Shown here in pieces: positions 25,539 through 37,826 of a stretch of DNA of 64,000 nt. Source of the DNA: DASXRA01 sp036506155 (GTDB lineage: Bacteria > Actinomycetota > Actinomycetes > Mycobacteriales > Jatrophihabitantaceae); assembly GCA_036506155.1 (NCBI GenBank), contig DASXSF010000155.1, forward strand, positions 42,432 to 106,431, read 5' to 3'. The translations under genes were made by a program, and so were the position numbers. The first letter of the stretch is position 1, and the number at the start of each line of letters is the position of its first letter. The notes beneath the pieces were generated by a model, which saw only the letters and a list, made by a program, of their open reading frames with translations, searched no databases and had not been told where the DNA came from.

Positions 25539-27059
25539 TCAATGCACCTGGCGTTCTTGGCCTTTCCAGTAGGGCTCGCGCAGCTTGAACTTCTGCAGCT
25601 TGCCCGTCGCGGTGCGGGGCAGCGATTCGACGAACTCGACGCGCTTGGGGCACTTGTATCCGGCCAGCGAGCTTCGGCAGTGCGCGATGATGTCGTCGGC
25701 GGTAACCCCGTTCGCGACGACAAGGGCCGTGACGAGTTCGCCCCACTTCTCGTCCGGGATGCCGATCACGGCCACTTCGCGCACCGCGGGGTGCGATGTG
25801 ATCACGTCCTCTACCTCGATCGAGGAGACATTCTCGCCGCCGGAGATGATCACGTCCTTCTTGCGGTCCGAGATGGTCAGATAGCCGTAGTCGAGGTAGC
25901 CGCCGTCCCCGGTGTGAAACCAGCCACCGACCATTACCGCGGCCGTGGCGTCGGGCTGCTCCCAGTAGCCCGCCAGGTTGTGGTTGGACTGCGCGAGCAC
26001 CTCGCCGTCAACGTCCACGTCGAGACGCACCCCGAGCGCCGGAGCGCCCGCACGCACGAGCCTGCGCGCCCGCTCCGCCGGTGCCAGGACGTCCCATTCC
26101 GGTCGCTGCCGGTTGATCGTGAGCAGCGGGGCGGTCTCGGTGAGCCCGTAGATCTGAATGAACTCCCAGCCGAGGTCCGTGATCACCCGTTCGATCGTGC
26201 GCGTCGGGGGTGGTGCGCCGGCGACGACAATCCGTACCCGGTCGCGTCCCGGGATCGGCCCGTCCCACGTTGCGGCACCGTCGAGGGCGGCGTTCACCAC
26301 GGCCGGTGCCGCGCACATCATCGTCACGCCGTGTCGCTCGACGCGGCGCAGGATCTCGGTGCCGTCCACTTGGCGCAGCACGACGTGGGTGCCGCCGACG
26401 CCGGTGATGCCGTACGGCATGCCCCATCCGTTGCAGTGGAACATCGGCAGCGTGTGCAGCAACACGTCGCGATCGCTGATCGTGGTGTGCAATCCGAACA
26501 CCGTGGCGTTCAGCCACAGGTTGCGATGCGTCAGTTGCACGCCCTTGGGCCGCGCCGTCGTGCCGGATGTGTAGTTGATGGTCGCCGTCGCATTTTCGTC
26601 CGGCTCCGCCCATTCGCGCGGTTCGAGGCCGCGCGCGAAGAGTGCCTCGTCGTCGCCCAGCACGAACTTGTGCTCGACGTCGACAACATCGAGCACGTCC
26701 TTGACTGCCGGGTCGACGTAAACCACCGAGGCGCCGCTGTGCTCGACGATGTAGCGCACCTCGCCCCCGGAGAGCCGGAAGTTGATCGGCACCAGGATGC
26801 GACCCCATCCGGAGACGCCGAAGAACGACGTCAACAGCCGGGCTGAGTTCTGCGAGATGACCGCCACCCGTCCGCCGACCGGCACGCCCAGTGCGTCGAG
26901 GCGGGCCGCCTGTGCGCGGGCCAGCGTGGCGAGCTCCCGGTAGCTCAGCTCACCGAGGCTCACAGCCGGCTGGTCGGGCTCGTCGACGATGGCGCGCCGG
27001 TCCGGGTATACGAGCTCGGCGCGATCGAGGAAGTCGCGGACGGTCAGCGGGAAGAACAC
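25539..27059 (-). CDS. Acyl-CoA synthetase (AMP-forming), fatty-acid ligase type
   Basis: A 506-residue ANL-superfamily enzyme. The AMP-binding P-loop YTSGTTARPKG is at 163-173. GLTETAP is the A5-type motif, and WFHTGDGGYLDYGYLTISDRKKDVIISGGENV covers the Asp ribose contact and hinge. The C-terminal catalytic Lys (ATGKLQKFKLRE, about 487) is present. It activates a carboxylic acid as acyl-CoA; chain length is unclear, but medium to long is likely. The GTG start at 27059 is behind AGGAGG. It is divergent from an enoyl-CoA hydratase, suggesting a fatty-acid or aromatic side-chain degradation pair. Confidence 0.93.
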   Translation of the reverse strand: MFFPLTVRDFLDRAELVYPDRRAIVDEPDQPAVSLGELSYRELATLARAQAARLDALGVPVGGRVAVISQNSARLLTSFFGVSGWGRILVPINFRLSGGEVRYIVEHSGASVVYVDPAVKDVLDVVDVEHKFVLGDDEALFARGLEPREWAEPDENATATINYTSGTTARPKGVQLTHRNLWLNATVFGLHTTISDRDVLLHTLPMFHCNGWGMPYGITGVGGTHVVLRQVDGTEILRRVERHGVTMMCAAPAVVNAALDGAATWDGPIPGRDRVRIVVAGAPPPTRTIERVITDLGWEFIQIYGLTETAPLLTINRQRPEWDVLAPAERARRLVRAGAPALGVRLDVDVDGEVLAQSNHNLAGYWEQPDATAAVMVGGWFHTGDGGYLDYGYLTISDRKKDVIISGGENVSSIEVEDVITSHPAVREVAVIGIPDEKWGELVTALVVANGVTADDIIAHCRSSLAGYKCPKRVEFVESLPRTATGKLQKFKLREPYWKGQERQVH

Positions 27060-27123
27060 GGCGCACCTCCTGGGGTCTGCTGCGACGTTGCCACAACTAG
27101 GCGCGTGTGGCGACACTGGCGTT

Positions 27124-27900
27124 ATGCAGTACGTCCGCGTGGAGCGCAGCGGCAACTTCGTCACGATCACTATGGATAATCCGGCGAAACGGAACGCCCT
27201 TGCCGCGCAGCTCATGGGTGAGCTGATCGAGGCCTTCACGGAGGTGGCCGGGAGCGACGCGCTGGGCGTGGTGCTCGCGGCCGCCGGGCCGGTGTTCTCC
27301 GCCGGGCACGACTTCGCCGACGTCGTGGACCATGACCACGCCTCCGTGCGGGAGCTGCTCGTCACCTGCACCCGGCTCATGACGCTGCTCCAGGAGATCC
27401 CGCAACCCGTCGTCGCACGGGTGCACGCGCTGGCCACGGCGGCGGGCTGCCAACTTGTCGCGAGCGCTGACCTCGCGATAGCGGCCGAGTCAGCGCGGTT
27501 CGCCCTGCCCGGCGGAAAGGGCGGGTGGTTCTGCCATACGCCGTCGGTGGCCGTCGCTCGCGCCATCGGACGCAAGCGCGCCATGGAGATGGCGCTCTCC
27601 GGCGATCCCGTCGACGCGCGAACTGCCGCCGAGTGGGGGCTCGTCAACCGGGTCGTGCCGGACGCCCAGCTCGACAGCGCCGTTTGGGATCTGCTCGAAC
27701 GGGTCACCCGCGGCAGCGCGGAGAGCAAGGCGCTCGGCAAGCGGGCGTTCTATGCGCAGGTGGATCTCGACCAGCCCAAGGCGTACGCCTACGCCATCGA
27801 AGTCATGACCGCGGCAAGCCAGCTGCCGGACGCCGCCGAGGGCATGCACGCGTTCCTGGAAAAGCGCAAGCCCGAGTGGCGATCAGCTAGGGACGGTTAG
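27124..27900 (+). CDS. Enoyl-CoA hydratase/isomerase (ECHDC3-like)
   Basis: A 258-residue crotonase-fold protein. FSAGHDFADV is the oxyanion-hole segment (HxG-type) and TAAGCQLVASADLAIAAESARF the second. GKGGWFCHTPSVAVARAIGRKRAMEM resembles the ECHDC3-like subgroup, in which the classical Glu pair is partly missing, so true hydratase activity is uncertain. The start is ATG 27124. It is divergently transcribed from the acyl-CoA synthetase with 64 bases between starts, and it overlaps the end of xseB by four bases. Confidence 0.9.
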   Translation: MQYVRVERSGNFVTITMDNPAKRNALAAQLMGELIEAFTEVAGSDALGVVLAAAGPVFSAGHDFADVVDHDHASVRELLVTCTRLMTLLQEIPQPVVARVHALATAAGCQLVASADLAIAAESARFALPGGKGGWFCHTPSVAVARAIGRKRAMEMALSGDPVDARTAAEWGLVNRVVPDAQLDSAVWDLLERVTRGSAESKALGKRAFYAQVDLDQPKAYAYAIEVMTAASQLPDAAEGMHAFLEKRKPEWRSARDG

Positions 27901-28103
27901 TCCTCGCGCGCATCGTGGGCGGTGATCGCCTCGTCCAGGCGCGCTGACGCGCCGTCGAGCCAGCGCTGGCAGATGTCGGCGAGTTCCTCGCCGCGCTGCC
28001 ACAGGGCCAGCGACTCCTCGAGCGTCTGCCCGCCGGTCTCGAGCTTGCGCACGATCTCGGTGAGCTCGGCCCGCGCAGCCTCGTACCCAATCTCGGTCAT
28101 CAA
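27897..28103 (-). CDS. xseB: Exodeoxyribonuclease VII small subunit
   Basis: A 68-residue protein with the XseB pattern IGYEAARAELTEIVRKLETGGQTLEESLALWQRGEELADICQRWLDGA. Several copies bind one large subunit to give the processive single-strand exonuclease used in mismatch and recombination repair. It starts two bases after the xseA stop (MMTEIG; the second Met is equally possible), and overlaps the convergent hydratase gene by four bases. Confidence 0.95.
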   Translation of the reverse strand: MMTEIGYEAARAELTEIVRKLETGGQTLEESLALWQRGEELADICQRWLDGASARLDEAITAHDARED

Positions 28104-28105
28104 GA

Positions 28106-29296
28106 TCAGAGCTTATGCGCGCCGAACTCGCCGCGGGCTACCCGGATCCGCAGTGTGCCGCCGGCCTCGTCCGGATCGCGCACCACGACACCGTCCGCGC
28201 GCTGCACCACCGCGTAGCCGCGGTCAAGCGTCGACTGCGGCGACAGCGCCTGCACCCGGGCCCGGACGTGGGCCAGGTCGGCGGCGGCCGCCTCGAGCGC
28301 TGCGCGAGCCCGTCGCCGTCCCCGTTCCCGCAGCCCGTCGACCTCGGCCGCTTCGCGACTCAGCCGGACGCGGACGGCATCGCGCATCCGGGACGGGAGT
28401 CCGGCCATCAGGACGGCCTCGCCGGAAACCCGTTGATGGACGCTCTGCCGCGCCCGCTCGCGCAGGTCGGCCACTCGCGCGCGCTCGTCGGCCACATCCG
28501 GGACGATGCGCCGTGCCGCGTCGGTGGGCGTGGACGCGGCGAGGTCGGCGACGAGGTCGAGCAGCGGCGCGTCGGTCTCGTGCCCGATCGCGCTCACCAC
28601 GGGCGTGCGCGCCGCGGCCACGGCTCGGATCAGCGACTCGTTCGAGAACGGCAGCAGGTCCTCGATGCTGCCGCCTCCGCGGGCGATAACGATCACGTCC
28701 ACAGCGTTGTCGGCGTCGAGCCGTTCAAGCGCGGCGACCACGTCGTTCGCGGCTGTCGGTCCCTGTGTGGCGACGTTCTCGACCCGGAACGCCACCCCGG
28801 CGAACCGGCGGCGGGCGTTCTCGACGATGTCGCGTTCCGCGGCGCTGGCCCGGCCGGTGATCAGCCCGATGCGCTGCGGCAGGAACGGCAGCGCGCGCTT
28901 GCGATCCGGCGCGAACAACCCCTCCGCCGCCAGTAGCCGCTTGAGCTGCTCCAGCCGGGCGAGTAGTTCGCCGAGGCCGACCTGGCGGATCTCCGTCGCG
29001 CGCAGGCTGAGCGTGCCGCGTTCCACGTAGAAGTCGGGGCGCGCGCGCAACACGACGCGCGAGCCCTCCCCGACGTCGTCTCCGAGGACGGCGCGTGCGC
29101 ACGTCACGTTCAGCGAGATGTTTGCGTCCGTGTCGCGCAGCACGAGGAACTGCGTCGCCATACCGGGGCGTCTGGTCAGTTGGGCGATCTGGCCTTCGAT
29201 CCACACCTCGCCGAGCCGGTTGATCCATTCCGCGATCTTCTGCGCCACCACACGCACCGGGACCGGCCGCTCGGGCGACGACTCGAGCCGCGCCAT
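28106..29296 (-). CDS. xseA: Exodeoxyribonuclease VII large subunit
   Basis: A 396-residue subunit. An N-terminal OB domain ([26 protein letters not shown]) precedes the catalytic core with [36 protein letters not shown] and [26 protein letters not shown], followed by a long helical region ending [11 protein letters not shown]. It degrades single-stranded DNA to acid-soluble oligomers together with XseB. ATG 29296 (MARLES) is preferred, as the extension to 29350 runs into an intergenic repeat. Confidence 0.95.
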   Translation of the reverse strand: MARLESSPERPVPVRVVAQKIAEWINRLGEVWIEGQIAQLTRRPGMATQFLVLRDTDANISLNVTCARAVLGDDVGEGSRVVLRARPDFYVERGTLSLRATEIRQVGLGELLARLEQLKRLLAAEGLFAPDRKRALPFLPQRIGLITGRASAAERDIVENARRRFAGVAFRVENVATQGPTAANDVVAALERLDADNAVDVIVIARGGGSIEDLLPFSNESLIRAVAAARTPVVSAIGHETDAPLLDLVADLAASTPTDAARRIVPDVADERARVADLRERARQSVHQRVSGEAVLMAGLPSRMRDAVRVRLSREAAEVDGLRERGRRRARAALEAAAADLAHVRARVQALSPQSTLDRGYAVVQRADGVVVRDPDEAGGTLRIRVARGEFGAHKL

Positions 29297-29391
29297 CTCA
29301 TCCCGCCCAGGCGGGGCCGGGTCCGCACCGCTCGCTTCGCTCGGGAGCACCCCCGGCTCCGCTCCGCGCCGCCGCGGCGGGGCTCATCGCA
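29297..29391. repeat. Palindrome-rich intergenic repeat related to 6966-7070
   Basis: The block contains CCGCTCGCTTCGCTCGG, and both blocks share CTCCGCTCCGCGCC-type segments with the region before fumC. It ends GGCGGGGCTCATCGC, a shortened form of the end of the dispersed element. It probably forms hairpins separating the two minus-strand genes. Confidence 0.5.
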
Positions 29392-29964
29392 CTACTCAGT
29401 GGCGGTGTCAAACGGGGACGGCTCCGGCTGCATCGGTGGGCGGGCCGCCTTGGCGCGACGTCGAGCCGGCTTTGCCTCGCCGGCGTCCGATGCCGCCGCG
29501 CCCGTGTCCGATGCCGCCGCGCCCGTGTCTGGGGCCGCCGCGCCGGTGCCTGGGGCCGCCGCGCCGGTGCCTGATTCCGCCGCGCCGGTGTCCGATACCG
29601 CCGCGCCGGTGCCTGATTCCGCCGCGCCGGTATCTGATATTGCCTCGCCGGTGTCTGCTGCCAGCTCGCTGGTGTCTGCTGCCGCCGCGCCGGTGTCCGC
29701 GGCCGGCTCCGCCTCGGGCTCGTCCTCGTCGAACGTGGCCCAGGAGGGCGGTTCCTCGGGGGGCTCGTGCAATCGGCCGAGCAGCTCGTCGCCGCGAAGC
29801 GCCAGCTCCGCGTAGCGCTGCTGTACGCGCACCGAGAACTGCAACGCCGTGCTCACCACGAGCACGGGCAGCTCCAGTGCCCGATCGGGCAACGTCCGTG
29901 CCTGCTCGACGACGACAGCAGCCAACCCGATCGCGGCACGCACTGGAGTGGGGAGGAGCGCCAT
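29392..29964 (-). CDS. Lipid-droplet-associated-type protein with heptad-repeat tail
   Basis: A 190-residue protein. The N-terminal half ([63 protein letters not shown]) and the [11 protein letters not shown] motif match the mycobacterial Rv1109c family, described as lipid-droplet-associated. The C-terminal half is about eleven seven-residue units of the form (S/P)DTGAAA, ending with a basic [10 protein letters not shown] segment. The position between xseA and ispH is the same as in mycobacteria. The start is at ATG 29964 (MALLP); an upstream ATG at 29982 is possible. Confidence 0.75.
   Translation of the reverse strand: MALLPTPVRAAIGLAAVVVEQARTLPDRALELPVLVVSTALQFSVRVQQRYAELALRGDELLGRLHEPPEEPPSWATFDEDEPEAEPAADTGAAAADTSELAADTGEAISDTGAAESGTGAAVSDTGAAESGTGAAAPGTGAAAPDTGAAASDTGAAASDAGEAKPARRRAKAARPPMQPEPSPFDTATE
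29480..29705. repeat. In-frame 21-base tandem repeats
   Basis: About eleven copies of a 21-base unit related to GCCGCCGCGCCGGTGCCTGGG run through the C-terminal coding half of the preceding gene, with the period kept as seven codons. The units differ mainly at a few codon positions, so the array is old or under selection. It would be a natural site of copy-number change. Confidence 0.75.
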
Positions 29965-30050
29965 CCCCCGAGCATGCACCATGTGCGGACGGCGGCGCGC
30001 GGTACCCGTCGCTTTCCTTTCACCGATATCGCGTCCGTACCATCAACGAC

Positions 30051-31055
30051 ATGACCTCGATCGGCGGCTCGGCGCAGGCATCCGACCCGGCGCCGGCGCA
30101 GCGCCGGCCGGGACGCGTGCTGCTCGCCAAGCCGCGCGGGTACTGCGCCGGCGTCGACCGCGCGGTGCAGACCGTCGAGAAGGCGCTGGACGTTTACGGC
30201 GCCCCTGTGTACGTCCGCAAGCAGATCGTCCACAACCTGCACGTGGTCCACTCGCTCGAAAGGCGCGGGGCGATCTTCGTCGAAGAGACGGACGAAGTGC
30301 CGGCGGGATCGATCGTCGTGTTCTCGGCGCACGGGGTTGCCCCCGAGGTGCACGAGGAGGCGGCGCGCCGGCACCTCAAAGCGATCGACGCCACGTGCCC
30401 GCTCGTGACCAAGGTGCACAACGAGGCGAGGCGGTTCGCCGCCGGCGACTACGACATCCTGCTCATCGGCCACGAGGGGCATGAGGAGGTCATCGGCACC
30501 ACCGGCGAGGCGCCCGAGCGCATACACCTCGTGGACGGCCCGACCGATGTGGCCAACGCAGAGGTGCGCGATCCGGCCAAGGTGGTCTGGTTGTCGCAGA
30601 CCACGTTGTCGGTGGACGAGACGATGCAGACGGTCGATGCGCTGCGTGAGCGGTTCCCGCTGCTGGAGTCACCGCCGAGCGACGACATCTGCTACGCCAC
30701 CCAGAACCGGCAGGCCGCGGTGAAGGTGATCGCTCCGCAGGTCGACCTGTTCTTGGTGGTCGGCTCCGCCAACTCGTCCAACTCGGTGCGCATGGTCGAG
30801 GTGGCCCTGGCGGCCGGCGCCCCCCATGCGCGTCTGGTCGAGAACGTCGAGGCGCTCGACGCTTCGTGGCTTTCCGGGGTGTCCACCGTGGGCCTGTCGA
30901 GCGGGGCCTCCGTGCCGGAGGTGCTCGTGCGTGAGGTTGCCGCGTGGCTCGCCGAGCGTGGCTACTCCGACTTGGAGGAGGTCACACACACCGACGAGCG
31001 GCTGGCGTTCGCGCTGCCACAGGAACTGCGACGGGACCTGCGCGCAATGCGATAA
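30051..31055 (+). CDS. ispH: 4-Hydroxy-3-methylbut-2-enyl diphosphate reductase (IspH/LytB)
   Basis: A 334-residue last enzyme of the MEP isoprenoid pathway, making IPP and DMAPP. The three [4Fe-4S] ligands are Cys32 (GYCAGV), Cys116 (DATCPLV) and Cys214 ([11 protein letters not shown]). [10 protein letters not shown] and [11 protein letters not shown] are conserved. The ATG at 30051 lies seven bases after TACCAT (30038-30043), consistent with leaderless expression. The long upstream open frame shadows xseA and is not part of the gene. Confidence 0.96.
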   Translation: MTSIGGSAQASDPAPAQRRPGRVLLAKPRGYCAGVDRAVQTVEKALDVYGAPVYVRKQIVHNLHVVHSLERRGAIFVEETDEVPAGSIVVFSAHGVAPEVHEEAARRHLKAIDATCPLVTKVHNEARRFAAGDYDILLIGHEGHEEVIGTTGEAPERIHLVDGPTDVANAEVRDPAKVVWLSQTTLSVDETMQTVDALRERFPLLESPPSDDICYATQNRQAAVKVIAPQVDLFLVVGSANSSNSVRMVEVALAAGAPHARLVENVEALDASWLSGVSTVGLSSGASVPEVLVREVAAWLAERGYSDLEEVTHTDERLAFALPQELRRDLRAMR

Positions 31056-31064
31056 CTTCCGCCG

Positions 31065-31643
31065 CTAGCGGCCGCTGATCAGCCGGACGCCGGCAATGAT
31101 CAGCACTGCTGCGGTCGCGCCGGCGATTGCGGGAAACCCGTATACGAGCCAGTTCGCCGCGGCGTCCAGCAGCACCTTGCGGTCGTGCAGCCCACTCGAG
31201 CGGGTGTAGAGCAACACGGCGGATGCGGCGACGTACACCAGCGGCGGAGCGACGACTACCGGGAACATGGCCGAGCGGCGCACGATCAGGATGGCGACTA
31301 CGGTGCCCACCAGGATGCTGATGTTGAAGCCACCCTTGACCTGCGAATGGTTGATCAGGTCGATCACCGCGCCGATGACCGCAATCCCGATCAGAACGAG
31401 GACGGCAACCCACCCGGAAACGCCTCGTTCCGGGCGTCGCAGTGACGTTGCCTCCGCGTTGGCGGCGTAGGACGCCGAGATGGTGTGCGTCGGCGCATCC
31501 CAGCCGTCGTCGCCGCGCCCGCTCGGCGGGGCCCCCGACTGGACCTGGGTCGGTTGATAGTGCGGGGGCGCCGCCGCGCCGTGCTCGCCCGCAGCCGACG
31601 GCCCGCCGTACCGGGCGCCTCGTGAGGCGGGTACCTGGGCCAA
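31065..31643 (-). CDS. DUF6542-type membrane protein (Rv1111c-like)
   Basis: A 192-residue protein with a disordered N-terminal half rich in Gly, Ala, Pro and Gln and a C-terminal half of about four membrane helices (WVAVLVLIGIAVIGAVIDL, ISILVGTVVAILIV, VVVAPPLVYVAASAVLL, YGFPAIAGATAAVLIIAG). It is placed after ispH, as in mycobacteria. The start is TTG at 31643 behind a strong AAAGGAG seven bases upstream. The function is unknown. Confidence 0.8.
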   Translation of the reverse strand: MAQVPASRGARYGGPSAAGEHGAAAPPHYQPTQVQSGAPPSGRGDDGWDAPTHTISASYAANAEATSLRRPERGVSGWVAVLVLIGIAVIGAVIDLINHSQVKGGFNISILVGTVVAILIVRRSAMFPVVVAPPLVYVAASAVLLYTRSSGLHDRKVLLDAAANWLVYGFPAIAGATAAVLIIAGVRLISGR

Positions 31644-31806
31644 GATTGCGCTCCTTTGCGGCGTGGGCCGGCGGTCGCGGCGGCGGGCAGCAGGTGACTG
31701 GTCCCGTTTCGGGCAGTCGGGCTGTCCAACACGGTACCTGCCGTTCCCGTGCGCGTGGGGTCAGGAACGCTCCATGGCTCCCAGAAAGCTGGGCATTTCG
31801 CGGAGG

Positions 31807-33102
31807 TCAGGCCCCTGGCGCCCCCGGCAGCTCGGCCTGGCCAATCGGGACCCGTTGCTTGGCGAGCGACACGACCCGCTGCTCGGTCAGCTCGGGCGCC
31901 TGCGTGGAGCGAGCGGTATCGGTGACCTGCTTCGGCGTCTCCAGCTCGTCGCTCGGGTCGACGACCTTGAGGTCGGTCATCCGCCGGGCGGTGACCAGCA
32001 CCCGGCTCTCGAGAGAAGACACGGTCTGGTTGTACGAGCCGACTGCGCTGGACAACGACCGGCCCAGCTTGTCGATGTGCCCGCCCAGCGTGGACAGCCG
32101 CTGGTAAAGCTCGCGGCCCAGCTGGTGCACCTGGGCAGCGTTGGCGGCGAGCGCCTCCTGCCGCCACGTGTAGGCCACCGTGCGCAGCAGCGCAATCAGT
32201 GTGGACGGCGTGGCCAGCACGACGTTGCGGCTGAACGCGTACTCCTGCAGCGACGGATCCTCGCGGAGCGCGGCGTCGAGGAAGGCGTCGGCCGGGACGA
32301 AGCACACCACGAACTCGGGCGCGGGCGTGAACCGTTCCCAGTACGCCTTGCCGCCGAGCGCCTCGACGTGATCGCGCAGGTGACGCGCGTGCGCCTTGAG
32401 CCGTGCCGCCCGGGTCTGCTCGTCTCGGGCCTCCATGGCCTCGAGGTAACCACTGAACGCGACCTTCGAGTCGACGACCACGTTCTTGCCGCCGACCAGC
32501 CGCACCACGAGGTCGGGGCGCACCCTGCCGTCGTCCGAGGTGGCCGTCGCCTGAGTGACGTAATCGATGTGCTCGGTCAGTCCGGCCGCCTCGACGGCGC
32601 GTTCGAGCTGGAGCTCGCCCCACCGGCCACGTACCTGGGGCGCCCGCAGTGCCGTGACCAGTTGCGCCGTCTCGGTGCGCAGCTGCTCGGAGGTCTGGCG
32701 CATGGTGCCGATCTGCTCGAGCAGCGCCGAGTACGAGCCCGCGCGTTCACGCTCGACGGTGCGCAGCTGCTGCTGCACCCGGTCGAGCGACTCGCGAAGC
32801 GGCGCGACCACGCCCTCGATCGCTTGCTGGCGCTGGGCGAGATCGCCGGCTGCTGCCGTACGGGCGGTGGCCAGCCTGGCCTCGGCAAGTGCGACGAACG
32901 CCTCGTTGTTGCGGCGCAGCGCGTCACCGGCCAGCGAGCCGAACGCCTCGCGCAGCCGCTGCTCCCTGTCGCATTCGGCCGCGCGGGCAGCGTCGAGCTC
33001 AGTACTCAGCCGCGCGAGTGCCGCAGTCGCCCGCGAGCGCGCAAGCAGCCAGCCGATCGCCACACCGGCCAGCACGCCCACGACGACTAGCACCACGTCC
33101 AT
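31807..33102 (-). CDS. rmuC: DNA recombination protein RmuC
   Basis: A 431-residue protein with an N-terminal membrane anchor (MDVVLVVVGVLAGVAIGWLLA), a long coiled coil (about 25-150) and a nuclease-like core (VRGRWGELQLERAVEAAGL, RPDLVVRLVGGKNVVVDSKVAF, FVVCFVPADAFL). RmuC limits inversions at short inverted repeats in E. coli. The start is at ATG 33102; a GTG further upstream is open. A weak CCCAG-AAAG-CTGGG hairpin lies 3' of the gene in the 163-base gap before the DUF6542 gene, the rest of which holds nothing I recognise. Confidence 0.93.
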   Translation of the reverse strand: MDVVLVVVGVLAGVAIGWLLARSRATAALARLSTELDAARAAECDREQRLREAFGSLAGDALRRNNEAFVALAEARLATARTAAAGDLAQRQQAIEGVVAPLRESLDRVQQQLRTVERERAGSYSALLEQIGTMRQTSEQLRTETAQLVTALRAPQVRGRWGELQLERAVEAAGLTEHIDYVTQATATSDDGRVRPDLVVRLVGGKNVVVDSKVAFSGYLEAMEARDEQTRAARLKAHARHLRDHVEALGGKAYWERFTPAPEFVVCFVPADAFLDAALREDPSLQEYAFSRNVVLATPSTLIALLRTVAYTWRQEALAANAAQVHQLGRELYQRLSTLGGHIDKLGRSLSSAVGSYNQTVSSLESRVLVTARRMTDLKVVDPSDELETPKQVTDTARSTQAPELTEQRVVSLAKQRVPIGQAELPGAPGA

Positions 33103-33234
33103 GCCGTCGATGCTGACACCGGTCCCTGACAATTTCCGCGAGCGACACGTCCCCGGGCGGCCGACGGGTCGGCGCTGTGCTGCGCGGCCTCGCGCCGGCC
33201 GCGACCCATCGGCCACGCCTTAGACTCGCTGAGC

Positions 33235-34308
<1,074 letters not shown>

Positions 34309-34407
34309 CGCGCCCAGTTCGGCTGTGATCTTGGAGTTCTGGTCGAGTGCCGACCAGAAGTCTCAGATCATCGACGGACTTGAAGCAGGAGGAGGAGGTA
34401 CGCCGCC

Positions 34408-35430
34408 GTGGAATACCGCATGCTTGGCGCAACCGGAACCGTCGTGTCGACATGTGCGCTCGGCACGATGACGTTCGGCACCGAGACCGACGAAGCGGGC
34501 GCCCATGCCCAGCTCGACAGCTACGTCGAGGCCGGCGGCAACCTGGTCGACACCGCCGACGTGTACAGCGCCGGGCTCAGCGAGCGGATGGTGGGCCACT
34601 GGCTGGCCGCACGCGCAGCTGCCCGCGACCACATTGTCCTTGCCACAAAGGGACGTTTCCGCACCGGAGCGGGGCCCAACGATCTCGGGCTGGCCCGGCG
34701 GCATCTCGCCGCCGCGCTGGACGCGTCGCTGCGCAGGCTCGGCGTCGACGTGATCGACCTGTACCAGCTGCACTCATACGATCCGCTGACGCCACTCGAG
34801 GAGACGCTGCGCTTCCTGGACGACGCCGTACGCGCCGGCAAGATCCACTACATCGGTCTGTCCAACTTCACGGGATGGCAGCTCCAGAACGCGGTCGACA
34901 TCGCCGAGTTCCGCGAGCTGGCCCGCCCGGTGACACTGCAGCCGCAGTACAACCTGCTGGCCCGCGAGATCGAGTGGGAGATCGTCCCCGCTGCGCAGCA
35001 CGCCGGGCTCGGCCTGTTGCCCTGGTCGCCGCTCGGCGGCGGCTGGCTGACCGGCAAGTACCACCGCGAGCAGCCACCCACCGGCGCCACCCGCCTCGGC
35101 GAGAACCCCGATCGCGGCGTCGAGGCATACGGCCGCCGCAGCCGGGTCGACCGCACGTGGGATGTGATCGACGCGGTGCGCGAGATCGCCGGCAACCGCG
35201 GGGTGTCGATGGCCCAGGTGGCGCTGGCCTGGCTGGTCGACCGGCCTGCGGTGACTTCGGTGATCCTGGGCGCGCGCACGGTCGAGCAGCTCGACGACAA
35301 CCTGGGTGCCGCAGAGCTGCACCTGACACCCGACGAGACGAATCGGCTCGACCAGGCAAGCGACCCGGCGCCTGCGGACTACCCGTACGGCGAGCCCGGC
35401 GTCGAGCAGCGCAGCCGCGGCATCCGCTGA
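34408..35430 (+). CDS. Aldo/keto reductase
   Basis: A 340-residue NADPH-dependent TIM-barrel oxidoreductase. The tetrad is visible as Asp in NLVDTADVYSAG, Tyr in the same segment, Lys in VLATKGRF and His in YQLHSYDPL. GLLPWSPLGGGWLTGKY and VILGARTVEQLDDNL form the cofactor site. It belongs to the general-stress/YghZ-like group; the substrate is unknown. The GTG start at 34408 follows a repeated AGGAGGAGG site. Confidence 0.92.
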   Translation: MEYRMLGATGTVVSTCALGTMTFGTETDEAGAHAQLDSYVEAGGNLVDTADVYSAGLSERMVGHWLAARAAARDHIVLATKGRFRTGAGPNDLGLARRHLAAALDASLRRLGVDVIDLYQLHSYDPLTPLEETLRFLDDAVRAGKIHYIGLSNFTGWQLQNAVDIAEFRELARPVTLQPQYNLLAREIEWEIVPAAQHAGLGLLPWSPLGGGWLTGKYHREQPPTGATRLGENPDRGVEAYGRRSRVDRTWDVIDAVREIAGNRGVSMAQVALAWLVDRPAVTSVILGARTVEQLDDNLGAAELHLTPDETNRLDQASDPAPADYPYGEPGVEQRSRGIR

Positions 35431-35454
35431 TCAGTCGCCTGAGATCATTGCCCG

Positions 35455-35883
35455 GTGACCGTCGCTGCCCGCGCGCCTGGTCGCGTGCCCGCCGCCGTCG
35501 CCGCGCTGTTCTGGGTGGGCGTGCCAGTCGTCTGCGCGCTGATGCTGTGGCAGGGTGCCACGGAACTGGCCACTCGGACGCATCACGCGCCGCCTGGCAT
35601 GCGCGGGAACTTCGTCGTCACGACGCACAATTGCCAGCAGAAGCTGTGCATCACGGGCGGGACGTTCACCAGTGACGACAAGGCGCTTGTCGCCAAGGAC
35701 CTTCTCGGCCTTTATCAGTGGAAGCTCGGCTCCGTGCATCGCGTCGTCTACAACCTGGATGCCGCCGATGTGATCCCACTGCCCGCGGAGTGGGACCCGA
35801 CGGGGGCGGTGCTCGGGATCGCCGGAGCGCTCGTGCTGCTCGGCATCTGGGGTTGGGGCATCCGAGCCGTTCGCCGACGATGA
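35455..35883 (+). CDS. Small membrane protein with two helices, unknown
   Basis: A 142-residue protein. Helix one is at about 12-33 ([18 protein letters not shown]) and helix two at about 115-134 ([20 protein letters not shown]), followed by the basic tail RAVRRR. The region between them (about 35-110) should be outside the membrane and holds two cysteines (NCQQKLC), a possible disulfide. No family recognised. It lies 24 bases after the aldo/keto reductase and 55 before typA. Confidence 0.7.
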   Translation: MTVAARAPGRVPAAVAALFWVGVPVVCALMLWQGATELATRTHHAPPGMRGNFVVTTHNCQQKLCITGGTFTSDDKALVAKDLLGLYQWKLGSVHRVVYNLDAADVIPLPAEWDPTGAVLGIAGALVLLGIWGWGIRAVRRR

Positions 35884-35938
35884 CGCCGCGCGCCGCGGCG
35901 GGGTTCCGTCATGCGTCCACAACCTAGACTCGACCGTC

Positions 35939-37789
<1,851 letters not shown>

Positions 37790-37826
37790 TCCGTCGCGAC
37801 GGGTTGTGGCACGTAGGCTCGCAGGC

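Noticed and set aside
29480..29705. A CRISPR-like array
   Set aside because: The units are contiguous 21-base coding repeats with no spacers and no cas genes.
29118..31055. A 645-codon plus-strand frame ending in IspH
   Set aside because: The first half is antisense to xseA and the repeat protein; IspH starts at 30051 behind a promoter box.
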